A DNA stretch of 64,000 bases. It comes from Sphaerosporella brunnea (lineage: Eukaryota > Ascomycota > Pezizomycetes > Pezizales > Pyronemataceae). The DNA is taken from NCBI GenBank assembly GCA_008704415.1, contig VXIS01000099.1, positions 1-64,000 of the forward strand, in the 5' to 3' direction. Below the pieces are notes generated by a model that saw only the letters and a program-made list of their open reading frames with translations, ran no database searches and had not been told where the DNA came from. The translations under genes and the position numbers were made by a program. Below, piece after piece: positions 9,082 to 21,593 of the stretch. The first letter of the stretch is position 1, and every line of letters begins with the position of its first letter.

Positions 9082-11940
9082 CTAGCGGCCTCTAGAAGAG
9101 CCGTTGACGCGGATAGCCGTGCCCGCGGCAGCCGTTGAGGTCATTCCGTGGGTTGGTGGAGGGTTGCTCCAGCCGTCACCACCGCCGAACGGAAACATCC
9201 GCTTGCCCGTTTCGCTAAAGGCCGTGGCAGCGGCTACAGAGTCTTGCCACATGCCCGGTGACACGAATGAGTGGGATATCCCAACAGTGGTCGGAACATA
9301 AGAACTTGATGAAGTGGGCGGCGCACCACCTAGCGAATCCACCAATCCGCTTTCCTCGTGCTGCAGTGCTGGTGGCATCACAGCCGTCACTGAGCCGTTG
9401 ACACCAAAAGCAGTGTTCCAATTACTTTCGACAAATGTTAGCCAACAGAACATGAGCAGTGGATAGAGTGATAAGTGCATACTCAAACAGACGCGAAGGA
9501 TTCCATGCAGTATGGTCTACAACAGGTTGTGCATGAGCCTGAGCTCCCTGTCCGGCAGCCAACATCACCAATGACTGGACCGCAGCCGGCGAATCCCCCT
9601 TCGAATCCGTGTCGCCGATGGAATGAGGAGGTGAGAGGGGATGTGTTGCATAGTTCACCTGCCCACTCGCTGCCATCGTAGATGCAACTGTGTCTGCTTG
9701 TGAGTATGCTCTAGCAACATGGGGATCAATAGATGTCGGAACCCCGTGATAGAACGGAAAGCTCGGATTCAAGACGAAGGGTCGATTAACGTCAACTGAA
9801 AACGCCTCACGAAGTGTCTCAATCTGCCCCTTCATTTCTGATGATGCGGAGTTGTCGATGCAATTCTCGAGTAACCGCATCGTCCGAGTGAAATATTCCT
9901 TCGCATCATGGTTGAATTCCGGATCCGGACATGTCGCAGCGATCTAGAAAGCTGTTAGTGGACTTCATCTCCCCGCATGCCCCGCTTAGGAGTTATACCA
10001 AGTGAATCATGGCTCCACTGAGAAGCGAATATATCGAGAAATTGACACCTCGTGACATACATTGCAGACCAAGCATTCCATACTGTTCAAATATGACTTC
10101 TTCAAGCCTGCAAATGGACTTGGCAGCATTTGTGCAGCAGGACATGTGGCGCCTCCATTCTCCGCCTAATTGGAAAGTTTTCCCAAATGCAAGAGCAGGT
10201 CTGTGAAGCATAATTTTGGCCAAATGGTAGTAAACCTGAAGGTTTCCGGATAAATGTGACTCCGGCTGAGGCCCAGGTTGGCTGAGATCGGTATTGACTT
10301 GGATGTGAAGGTCTGCAGGAAGGTCATAAAACCACCGCTCAAGACTGGGGCCAGATTCTAGAAACTGAGGGTCGTTTCTCCAGTTGGGAGTCGACTTCAG
10401 TTTTGTGTGTACATCGCTCATACGTCGAATATTGTGAATTAGTCGGACAAAGTGAACAAAGTTACGGTGAACCATGACCTCCTGGTCATCCAACTCCGGA
10501 GTGCCCCTCAGTGGGGTGGAGAGGTCTACACTGCCTGGGTCGCATTGCATGTTGCTACGTCCTGTGATGTGGTGAGAGATGATCATGTGTTTTCCATGCA
10601 AATTTCATACCTTGTGGGGCGCAAATCATCAACTCATAAGCAAAGCAGGCCTGCCAAACCCTTGTGCGAGTGGTGCACTCAAGCGCACTTTCTCCACACA
10701 CGATTCCCTGTTTGTGCAGCTCATAGTGGCTATCCAGACGGAGATCGCGCGCCATAGCAATGATGTTGACCATATTCATCCAAGATCGGAAAAAGTATCC
10801 CCTTTGTGGTGCCGACTCCCGGGCCTTCATTAACAGCAATAGTGCCTGAACAGTGCTCAGGCGGGGCACATCGAAAAAGCAATCCATGTGTCCTAGTAGG
10901 CATTAGCAAAATTTGCATTTGATGGAGGGCACAGAGAAAGAACGGACTTGTTGCCATGGCGATCCACTTCAGACCCTTAGAAGGTTGAGTGGTCAGCCTT
11001 CCAGCGCATGCGAATATAGTCTCCAGTAATAATGGAGATATCTGATCCCGCGCTGTGTCCCATAAACGGAAAAATGCGGCCTTGTTGACAATGGGAATGT
11101 AAGGGTGTATGTGGTTAAAGAATATGCTAAACATCTCTGCTGCTTCGTCACTGTTGGGCATGTCCTCGGGTCGTATTTTCACAGCAAATTCGTGTTGACC
11201 GGGCATGAATGAAGGGTTGTTTGGTTCGACTTCATCGCCCCATGGCTCGTACGCTGGAGTTTCAGCTAGTCTTCGGCCTTGCGCTGATATGTAGCCCGCT
11301 GCCCACCGCAGTCAGTACTGCGCAGACATCAGCAAGATGTTACGACTTACCAACACCGTCATCATCGATCTTCAAGGAACCAACTAATGCTGTAGCATAA
11401 TCGTTGTCCGCTTGCCATTGTTCTTGCTGTCGTATGACTTCTGTCGAATGATACACGGGCCCTTGAAAATGAACAGCGGATATCGGTTCAATGGAGTCTC
11501 CAGATGTCATCGCTGAATATGGTGGATGGCCATGATGATCCTGTGGCGGTATATTCCTGTAGTGACTATTTTCCCGATGATAGCTGATCGATGGACGAAC
11601 AGCTTTGCCCATCATGCTCTGTTGCAAGAGCTCATCGTCTCCATGGCCATTAGGATCACTAAAATCCACATTTGGTTCATGGCCCAGAACGACCTGCGTG
11701 GATGCATACTCGCGGTCATACTGCAGCATTGGCGGGACACAGTGTAATTTCAGCCGTGTGCAAGCAGAACATGGCCAAGTGTTTGTGGTAGCAGCGTCGC
11801 ACTTGATTTTCCGTCGCCGGCAACCTTCGCAAGCTCGCATAACTGTAGGTACTCGGGTTGTTAGCCGTGCCATTTGCCGGCCTTGGGCTGAGTTCTCACC
11901 CTTGAGTCGCTTATGTCGGTTGTGTTCATCGACGAAAACA
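9082..11940 (-). CDS. Zn(II)2Cys6 transcription factor with fungal-specific regulatory domain
   Basis: DNA-binding regulator. The cluster near the N-terminus reads RACEGCRRRKIKCD...WPCSACTRLKLHCVPP, a Cys-x2-Cys-x6-Cys-x9-Cys-x2-Cys-x6-Cys binuclear zinc cluster preceded by a basic NRHKRLK stretch. An intron at 11843-11899 splits the basic stretch from the cluster. The middle (about 10000-11200) is the helical fungal regulatory domain, starting with NHIHPYIPIVNKAAFFRLW. Several more introns join pieces ending near 10890, 9990 and 9470. The C-terminus is Gly/Ser-rich and ends at the TAG complement 9082-9084. The first exon is not resolved: the frame before the cluster is open only to about 11945 without an ATG, so an upstream exon must exist. 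The cluster recalls proteins annotated as Fcr1-type regulators, but I would not assign targets. Confidence 0.82.
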
Positions 11941-14812
11941 TAATCTATTCCACCTCGTCAACAATGATCGCGCCTCCGAGCCAACGTTTAAAATGGGGTA
12001 CCGACTTTTGTGTATTTCTCTGGGGCCGCCGCCCATATCGGTTGGCGATAAATTCATGCTCTGTTGCATAACGCCTTGGCTGTGCTGCATAACGCCTTGC
12101 GGTAAAAGTCGTCGCGGAATCGAATCGACCTGCGACAGCATAGAGCCCGACGAGAGAAAAGCGAGGGGCGGCAGAGGTTGGTCTGATAAAAGCGACGGAA
12201 AGCCGCGACCCTGGCCGTTCTAGAGGAGGAGGGAAATGTCGAGCGGAGACGGGGGAGCTGTCGGCAACGTTTGCTACTACTAGCGCAGAACGGATCGGCC
12301 GATTAGAGCGTGCGTTCGGGTCGTTCCAATGGGAATTGCTATGGCGTATCGCGATGAATTTGAGGGACGGGGACGGGCGAACGACGGGAGATAGTGGTTG
12401 AACGACAACCTCGCGAGGATCAAGCAGCGGCGACGACAAATAGCAATAGCAACCAGCGGCTCGACTGGGGACCCTTGGGAAGTCCCTAAATGATGCAGCT
12501 GCAAATGCGGTAATTCGTTGAGTAAAAAAAAAATGAACCAAGAGAGGGTACGGTTGCGCAACTCGCTAGAACCGCGTTCAGTCTATATCTCCTTTTTTTT
12601 TCTGCCATGAACCTCACGTACCTCTCCGTTCGAACTGGGTTTCTCCACCTGGGGGGCAGTGTTGGACACCCGTGATCTGTCTACGCCAGTTCCTGCGCGT
12701 AGATCAGTGTGACGCACTGGGGGGTCGGCCGGTTCGTTGATGTGAATTCTGTTGGTCTGGGGGGGGAGCGTCAATTAGGAATGTACAGTTCGCCGGAGTG
12801 TGAGGAGGAGGAGGAGCGGTTGGGACAGAGACGCGGTCTTTGCCTTCGCGCCGTTGGCGGGGTGAGGGAGAGGAGTGGGTATGGAAATAACAACGAGCTG
12901 CCCCCGGCTTGCTTGGGGGCAGGAGGCCAGTCTACCGTATGTGTTGTGGAGCAGGGTAGGCACCAAGTAGGCAAGTATTTTGGTTGGCAGTCGGGAAACG
13001 CCAAACAGAACGACGTAGGTGGTGAGGTAGTGAGATCGTGGTGGCGGGATGTGCGAGGATGTTGGAGGATAGATTGATTAATTGTACTGGGCGATTTGGG
13101 GGGGGCGGTGGGGCGTCTGCAGCTATAGCGGGTCCCCTCCTCTTCTTCTTTCTTTCCCTGGCGGCCGCAAGGGAGGTACGTAAACTAGCAATTAAAAGGT
13201 AGTGTAGATGTACGCTGACCGAATTCCAGGAGGACCTACGTGCTAAAGTATGCAAGTGCGTGGCCGCAGATCGTCGTGGCTTTTCCTTCCCAGAGGTCCC
13301 TCTCTCGCTCGCCCCGCTGAGTATTCTGCAGATGTATGTACCTATCTATGTAGGGGGGCTTGATGGCGGGCTCTCTCAGAGATAGGTATTTCTTATTCTC
13401 GGCAGTAACCTGCCGTGGGGTTTCAGCATCTAGGAGGTTTTACGGATCATAGCTGTGGTGTGTGCGGCTATCAACTCTTCGACCTCACCGTGCACTGTTC
13501 TTCCTTCCCGGGGCCCTTCGGATTGCTAGGCTGGACTGTAGGCAGACGGCGATGAAGTTAAAAAAGGAGGACCTTCCTCCTGTCAAGAGTCAAAGAGCCC
13601 GGATGGCCCAGCCGGTCGGTTTGTTTTGTTTTTTATTTTGCTTTTCCGAACGACCTCATCCTCCACGAGTATCTTCTTCCCCATCAGCGTCGAAGAGCGG
13701 CATGACTGTCCGCATCACCAGAAACAGAGCTATCGCGGTCGGGGGAAGGGGGTTGGTGGTTGTGCTCGCCGCTCCACAGACTAGCTGCATCCCGTCCGCC
13801 ATGGAGGATGTGGGTGTGTGTGCTTTTGCATTTTCTTCCCTGATCGCCACAGACAGCTACATAAATGGCAGATGGATCGATATCTCAAACGCACGCTTCT
13901 CGTTCAGCTTCTGGTCTCACTTTTCATCTGCCTCACGCCCCCCACATTTCTCGTGAGGGCTCTGCAAATGTGGAATGCACACAATTGCAAACCAACAACT
14001 GACCGACCATGTGCAGGACCCGAGCTTGAACCGCGCAGGCATCAAAAGAACCCTGCGAGTGATCAGCAACTACCGATGCTCTCAGACAGCTTTACTGCAG
14101 AGGTCGGCGGCGTGCAAGCCACTGTATCCGTTGTCCATTTTTTGTCAGCTCTCGAGCTCCGGGCCGTGGGCTTGCTGCGCAGTTCCCTCCCAGATTGTCA
14201 CAGATTAATTGCGTCTTGCTGGGAAGCGGTGCTCGTTAACTGCCATCTGAAGGAATTGGGTAATAACAACAGACGTTGGCCTCTCTGCCAGGATGATGCT
14301 CTTAGCCCGGAGCCCGGATGCAGTCTAAAGCGCCCACCTGGCCCACTGGAGGGCAGGTACCCGTAATTCCGCAAGCGATTTTTGGACGACACAGATCACT
14401 CTATGCGTATGGAGCACTCTCACTTGTCGTGGCCGTGGGTGGCCCGCGGAGGAGGGCATGGCATGGAGAGCCCGTGGTGCACAGACACCCACCAGCGGGT
14501 CGCCGAGAGATTCTGGCTACGACGGATGCGGTGTGAATGTCGCTGGTGTAACGATGGTGAGGATGCAAAGAGAGGCCGAACTTCTGGACGCCTTTCAAAA
14601 TAGAAGCAACGAAGGCAGCGTGAAGGGGACGATGATGATGATGACAACCAACACCCACAGCTCGGCGGGGGTAGATTCGACGAACATGGCGTTGGAAAGC
14701 CTGCCGCGAGCCTCAGAAGGCGTTTGAAAAGCCCGGCCGATGCTTGACATTCGATCAATTTGCTGTACGATGGGCGATTTCCGAAGATCGTGCTTTGACC
14801 CTGACAGTGCAG
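11941..14812. other. Intergenic stretch, upstream of the regulator
   Basis: No supported gene. It must contain the regulator's promoter and missing 5' exon. At 12064-12100 a 14-base motif (TGCATAACGCCTTG) occurs twice in direct orientation. Several open frames of 100-200 codons exist on both strands because stop codons are sparse in GC-rich DNA, but none shows a recognisable motif or splice pattern. Confidence 0.45.
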
Positions 14813-14882
14813 AAAACGCCAAAAACGCCAAAAACGCCAAAAACGCCAAAACGCCAACGGCAAAAACGCCAAAAAAAAAAAA
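14813..14882. repeat. Short tandem repeat, AAAAACGCC unit
   Basis: About six adjacent copies of a 9-base unit (AAAAACGCC, with minor variants), followed by a run of about 12 A. Simple-sequence DNA in a gene-free stretch. Confidence 0.9.
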
Positions 14883-17800
14883 TCTACAAAGTTGAGCTTA
14901 AAGCGATTTAATGTATAATACTTACGGGAGCACCGAAACCCTGGATAGCGCTTATCTCAACAGCTATGCTTACTTAATTGCGCGGACTGACGTTGAGTCG
15001 GCAAGCCAAGCGGAAACAAAGCAAGCCGCTCCGTAGCTACGCTGTGCGACAAAAACTTCGGCCCCTGTCGAAACATACATAGCCACACTGAAAGCGCCCT
15101 ATTGGCTAAATACCGATTGGACGGATTCAAGTCAACTGGATCCGCTGGCTATGTGGAGTTACCTACAGGATTGCACCCGAGGTATGTACTCGCACTTGCT
15201 ACTCAATCACTGAACTCCTATTTTCCCCTGCCGCAAAGAAAAGGAAAAAAAAGCTTAAGCAACTGAGCGATTTACTGCCTATGTCGACCCACAGCACTCA
15301 TCACTGGCCATGGCAGCTGCTGAAGGTTGATACCGCTGAAGTCAAGGGATCGATATATTCCCATGAACCCTGGCCCAATGTGCATGGCATCTTGGGAGTG
15401 AGCTGGAGTATCTTGTTACGAGTTGCTAGGCCATCGAAAAGAATAGCCTACATCGGCTTGACGGAAATGTGCCGAGATCTGTCTGTGCCGAGGTGAACCC
15501 TCCAAGCTGACAGCTGTGAATTCTGGCAGCACACCCATCGATTAAACACCACCAACGACCATCTTCTTGGGAATGCATACATAGCTCGCCACCACGGAAA
15601 CTTTCGAGAAGCTATGCACGGCATGTCAGCCCAAGACCCTGGTCACAAAATGACGGTATCTTGCAGCAGGCTGCCGGCAGAGGTTTGTTCCTGCGGCAAT
15701 GGTGGCGATAACTTTCAATCGTTTTGCAGTGGCGCAGTAACAAGCATTTCTTACATAAGCCCTGCTCTTACGTCAATCAGTGAGAACAAACGTCGTTGCA
15801 GACAAGACAAGCCAGAAGAGTTTGGAGACCCGATGCCGACCATCGTCTGCGCGAAATTTTTATCGTGTGGCCATCGATTTCAGGAGTTTCTATTATCTCC
15901 TCTGATGCCCACGTGCACATTGGGTTCGTGCAAAGTCAACAGTGATCTTCCTGCCCTTTATGTTGTTGGTACCTGAGAAAATGGGATCCCACATTAATAC
16001 ATTGCCTCACAAGAGAGCTTCCTTGCAGCCTACCGGGATGACGATGACTCCGGAGACCAAAAGTAGGGTTTTCGAGAGCTAAAGCACGTTGTTGTTGTTT
16101 CATAACGACATTATATGCATGTGCATGTAGGCATCTGTTTCTTGGGTGAGGTGCTTGATGTTTCTTTAACTTTGCACATCAGGATTAGCCAACAACCCGA
16201 TTGGGGTCATCGCAGATATTTGCAGCATGGGTTCTGCGCTCAAAATCTTATCCCTTATCCCGGCGGCTTGATGCCAGTAGGTATGTACTCTAATGGTAGA
16301 ATCGTGTGTGGCTAACTTTGCAGTTTAACGGCCCTGCAGGCTCCACTTCATGTGTGGGACGTGGGGTAACCGTTCAGGAACATGGTCGGTCAAGTTTTTC
16401 AATCTGTATCGGACCCCAGTCTTTGGCCCACACCGGAACGACAGCACAAGTGAAAAAATGAGAGCGAAAAATGCTGGTTCTCGTTTATCTAGCGATAGCT
16501 GTGTATTGAGATAAACGCACCAACAGCCGTCACGGAGCACCCGCCTCTGCACTACGTAGGGAATGGACAACAGTCGGAGCCAGTAAATTTTTGGTGTCAG
16601 AGCACTCGGGACGGATTCCCATGGATGTGTGGACGAAAAGTGCGCGATGCCGAATCATTTGCAGCGTCCAGTATCGATGGGCATGTGCTCCATAGCCCGG
16701 GAGTCGGGAGTTGTCTGGAGAACTGGAGAAAGGAAGAACAGGTGCATTCCAACGTTGGCGCTTCCCGGAAACCCACGGCTGGGTGGTAGAGAGCGCTCCT
16801 GCTGTTTCTAGGTCTGGCAGAACGCCGCTTGCCTTTTTAGTCGCTCCATCGTGCCAGATGCACATCATGAAATATATAGACCAGCATAGATATATATACA
16901 TAGATGTCTATCTACTCTGCAGAGATATATAGATTGCCCACCTCGCGCTTCAGCCGCGGTGAGGATTGGCCACCTCGTGGAGTATCTGCAGACTACACAC
17001 ACATCATAATAGCGTGCGGCTTGATCACCACAGGCGAGCCTGATGAGGTCTAAGAGGTCCTTCGGAATTCGGAATTCGGGGACTGCGAGAGATTGTAATG
17101 TCGAGCAATTAGGCCCACTAAACGAATGAATGACGTTGGTATGCACCGACACCGGCGGCCTAGACCGCAACACCACCTACTCTAGACCGGAGCCGTAGGC
17201 GTGCGGAGCAGCGTGCTGGTTCCGTCAAGGCTCGCCGTCAAAGCTGGCTTTTTACCATGGAGACGAGAGGATAGTCCCGGGAGCATCTAAAGCAGTTTAG
17301 AGTAGCCACCGGATCTGATTCCCCTAAGGCTGGCTGGGTGTGGGTAAGTAAGGACACGGCAGTGCTAACTGTTCTGGGAATTGCAAAACCAGCTTGGGAG
17401 TCCCGAAGCAGAATTGGGCCAGCAACGGTTCCGCTTTGAACTTTTCGCTCCCTGCGGTGAGAGTTAGACTCGGCAAAGGCGACTGTTTTTGGGGTGCTCC
17501 CTCTTCCGTAAGAGGATAGCTGGCGGCGGCGGCCAGGGGGTTTCTTTTGTTCCAATTTATCCCCGCAAAAACCTATGGACCTCGGCTACCCCCCCGCATC
17601 CAAACAAACCGCATCCCCAAATAGGTATCCAAACGGAGAATATATATTCAGGGCAACCTTGAGCACGAGAGGTCTTGCTGATATGTGATATATCTTTTAA
17701 TTACCATGCTGAGGGAGCTCTGTGATTCATATGAAAACCGTCATTTATGGGAACGTTTAATTTAATTAACTTTAACCACCAATATTTAAATTGCTAAAAA

Positions 17801-20800
17801 GGGAGATCAATTTTAATTGTTAGCACGTGCACAAACAGAGTGACATCGTGTGTTTTGGTGCTTCTCCAAGTGATCCCAACGACGGTGTTGAAAGCTTTAG
17901 ACATCCGTATCGCGAATAGCATTCCGGCGGTGGGATTGCCACATACATCTCCGAGTCACTTGGTCATGCTGAGCTTGCTGGTGGCCTTGCATGTCTTCTC
18001 AAAGCTGGGAACGGCTCACATGGCAGAGTGTATGGTGGGCATGGTGAAGGTGGAGGTGATAGGATGACTTTAAAATGTTGTCGATTTTAACCGTTAACAT
18101 GCCGGCACGGCCATTTTACGAGCTTTATCGTTTGAAATAAACGAACATCGAAACAACAAAAACCGTGGTTAAAGAGTTATATAAATTTAAAGTTAACCAT
18201 TTTGGAAGGTTAACAAAGTATTGCTGCATAGAGGCATAGATAGAGAGAAGGGAGCGATGTGGGGCACTTGTTTCTGCCGATCCCGTTGTCTGTTTCACAT
18301 TGTGTTGTGGCTGCTGGTCTCGGAATTTCTTTCCACAAACTTACCCGCATGGAAGATGATGCAACAAAGCGGAGCCGGTGGCGGGTACCCTATGTATCTA
18401 TTCCTACTCCGTTCACCTCGGATGTTGTCTTCGATCACGTCATGTGTCAGAGATCTTCATTTGTCATCACTCGGCGCGGTTTTTGGCAGAACAAGAATTT
18501 GCCTGCTGTATGGCCATGTGGACGTAGAGTAGGTTCGTCTATAATCCCCCTTGTTCCGCGCCCTGGATTTGTGACAGGATATAAAGTGATAAGGCGTTTT
18601 ACAAAGCGGCGTTTGGCTAACTAACTCCTGGGTCATAGAACAGCAGGCCACAACTGCGGCATGCATCTCATGATCCACAGGTCAGATCAGAGACCGCGCC
18701 ACGGGGTCCAGGTGCAGAGAAGCAGATGATAGCTTTCTCCGGACATGCAACCTCAAAATTGCGGGTTTCATTTCACCGAGTTGGCCATCGTGGTTGCATC
18801 GCGGAATCACATAGGGGAACGTGCATACGCCGAGCCCCCAATGTTGTCTCGCGAGGTGCATTTTGATGCCTGTCCCCCTCCCCCTCCCCCTTCTTCTTCG
18901 GCAGTTGACTCCGAACGTAGAGTACCTTGTATCGGGGATGGGCCAAAAAGGCTTGATCCCCACGAGTTGTATCCTGCCGATCGATCACACACCTAACGGT
19001 CCGCGGAAGCACGTTTCGATGTGCTAATTTTCTTAGCCGGCGATCCAAGAACCTTAACCCATCTACATACTTGGGTACGTACTCTACATACCTAGGTAAA
19101 GTACCAAGTTGGGTTACCTGGTATCTACATGGTTTCAAGGCGGCCCGTCCAGAGCTAAGGCCTAGGCCTCGGATTTGAATCGGGGGTTTCAGCATTTGTC
19201 ATAAACGGGGTTCCAGCGACAAGCCACGCCCTGTTCAAAGCTGGACTGTTCCAGACGCGGGGGAGGTGGCGCCATGAAAGAGGAGAACTACGCACGTACA
19301 GTATTGATATTGCGGCGGACACCAGCAAGGCGCACGGACCACATGGGGCTAACTAATGCGAGGGGGTTAGGGTATGAAGTATGATTCCAGATCACGAGAG
19401 CATCTAACCCCCAATAGTAGATACTCAGAGTAGAGCAATCACATTTAGCAAGCGGATGAGGCTTCCTGCACTCTAGTCCGCCCTATTCAACCTTCCCTCA
19501 CATAGTAAACTCGCGAAAAGACAGGATATTTTGTGTTTTGGTTCCAAGTTCCGGTTTCTGCAAGGGCTGGGTAAACGTTGATGATGACCACCCACCACCA
19601 CCACAGCTTCTTCGAAGTGCTCTGGAGGTTTGCGAGGACACATAGAAAGACGACGCTGGCACTGCGTCATTATGTACACAGGGTGCGGTACATGTATGTA
19701 GCTCACACTGCAAAGCGTCACCTTCGAATTTTGTTGGCCCATGGATGTATTAGGAGGCAGTTTTGAGACATTGCGTTTGCTTTGCTGACCAAGCACATAT
19801 ACAGTGTAGATAAAAGCTACGGACCCTCAACGCGACCGAGTGACCTCACATGAATAATCCAACCTCACTCTCTTCCGAAGCATCTCTTCTTTTCCAGGCC
19901 AACAGCTACACGGCACAAGCGCTAGACTACTACAATTGCGTCATTTCGCTCCCCCGGGGACACACACTAGTACTGTCCTTTACCCAGTAGGGAGCGAATA
20001 TTTCTGCAATTCTTCGTACGTGAGCGGTTCGTGACCGTTTCTTAACGTAAGTTGCACTCTTAATTACCCGCCACGAGGGGGAGGTCGAGTTGACTACGTC
20101 TACGAGTGGAAGAGTGGAAGAGAAGGCAGCGTAGAACGTGCCTAAGAGGCTTTAAATGCAAGAAATGGGGCAAAAGTCGCGGTCGGCCTGATCATCATAG
20201 CAGGGCCACAAAACACCAACCAGCCGACGAATATTGGTTTTCTTTGCCCTTTATCCCCCGCAGTGTTAATACAGCCTGGAATGTAAACATATATCCCCAG
20301 CACAGTGAAGAGTCTGTTAAACAAATGTTTTGACCAATCATGACCAGCAGATCTGTTGCCTGCGTGAAAAACAGTTCAGCGCTTCACATGTAATAACTCA
20401 CGCTTGGCAATACATTGGCGACAACTTTACGCCGTGCAGTTTAGTTTCGCTCTCGCTTGTATTTTCAAGGAAATCTAATTGAAAAACATGCCATCTCGCA
20501 TATTGTTGGTTTTGAGTGTAAATTGTAATATTCGACCCCTATTACCCGGTGCGTGATATTTCATGAACCAAACCAGCGCAAATTGTACCAACCCGCCTCA
20601 CGCTTGAGTGGTACTGTTCAACTCAACTCCCACCCTCTGCAAAACCACCCAGTAACAAAAAGTCGGTAACCACTATCTCCCTCCCACCGACAACTCAACC
20701 CACCCCAGAGACTTCCACGTGCACGACATCACAGTCAGCGAAACAATCTGGCTTCCGGCATCGGGAGTTTTATGGGGGAATCCTTTGAAGACGAGGTTAT

Positions 20801-21593
20801 CCAAAGCGAGATTGACCAGGTCAGCGTGAAGCTGTCTTTGCCCGTGCTCGTGCCCCGGGGTTGTTTTCAACGCCGCCTTCCGCCGGCGATTTTCACCAAC
20901 CAGCACTCGGGCCCACCTGTCGGGACGCATATTCCACCAACCTTTCCAACGAGAAAAAAATGGTTGTCCCCCAACCCACCCATGAAGCTATATACTTGCG
21001 TAAACAGGTACATACACGGCCAGCCGGCTTCCGGACTAGACAGAAGCTTCTTTTCCTCCTTTTCAGCAGCGACACTCCGCAAGGAATCGGCCAGCAGAAG
21101 CGTGAAGGCAACCCCGACAGGCGGTCCACTGAAAATGCGCTCCGGTTCTGACACCGCGCTGGAATACTGAGAACCTCCAATGCCATCCCAGGCGCGGGGA
21201 GATGACGTCGAGTCTCAAAAAGGGAAAAGGGGGTTCACGGTTGAAAGGTCCAGCTGGGGAAGCCGAAGCCTCAAAGGAAACCCAGGCCTCGAGCCCCCCA
21301 ATGTCCAATAGTTGATACATAGATCACTACAGTTTACCCTATTTCCGACCTTCCGGCCGGCCACTGGCCGGCGTAATCGCGCCCTGGATGAGGCCCGGCC
21401 TTCAACAATTCTCTCCAAGGAAAGCAGCCCGGCCCATGTCGGGCGTCGGAACTTGTTTTTGTGGTGCGGCTAAATGGAGTTGATAACCCCGAGTAATGTT
21501 GTTACCCGTTGATGATGATGGTATCGGTGTGGAGATGCGAGGGCCTAGAAACAAAAAAACATCAAACGCCAACTTTTTGGTACCTGCCCCCTA
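14883..21593. other. 6.7-kb gene-poor stretch
   Basis: No gene can be supported. AT-rich blocks lie at about 17640-17820 and 18070-18210 around a GC-richer island (17842-18090) with a nearly open frame. TATA-type simple sequence occurs at 16868-16935. Overlapping open frames at 20770-21420 have no recognisable motifs. The 3' untranslated region of the downstream minus-strand RRP8 gene is expected near 21400-21593. Confidence 0.45.

Noticed and set aside
11945..12541. 198-codon minus-strand frame upstream of the Zn(II)2Cys6 regulator
   Set aside because: Arg/Ser-rich without motifs and not in frame with the zinc cluster. Most likely chance openness in GC-rich DNA or untranslated leader.
13462..13956. 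164-codon plus-strand frame in the gene-poor stretch
   Set aside because: No domain, no splice context and unlikely composition.
19360..19380. GGGTTAGGG as an interstitial telomere repeat
   Set aside because: Only one and a half units, expected by chance.
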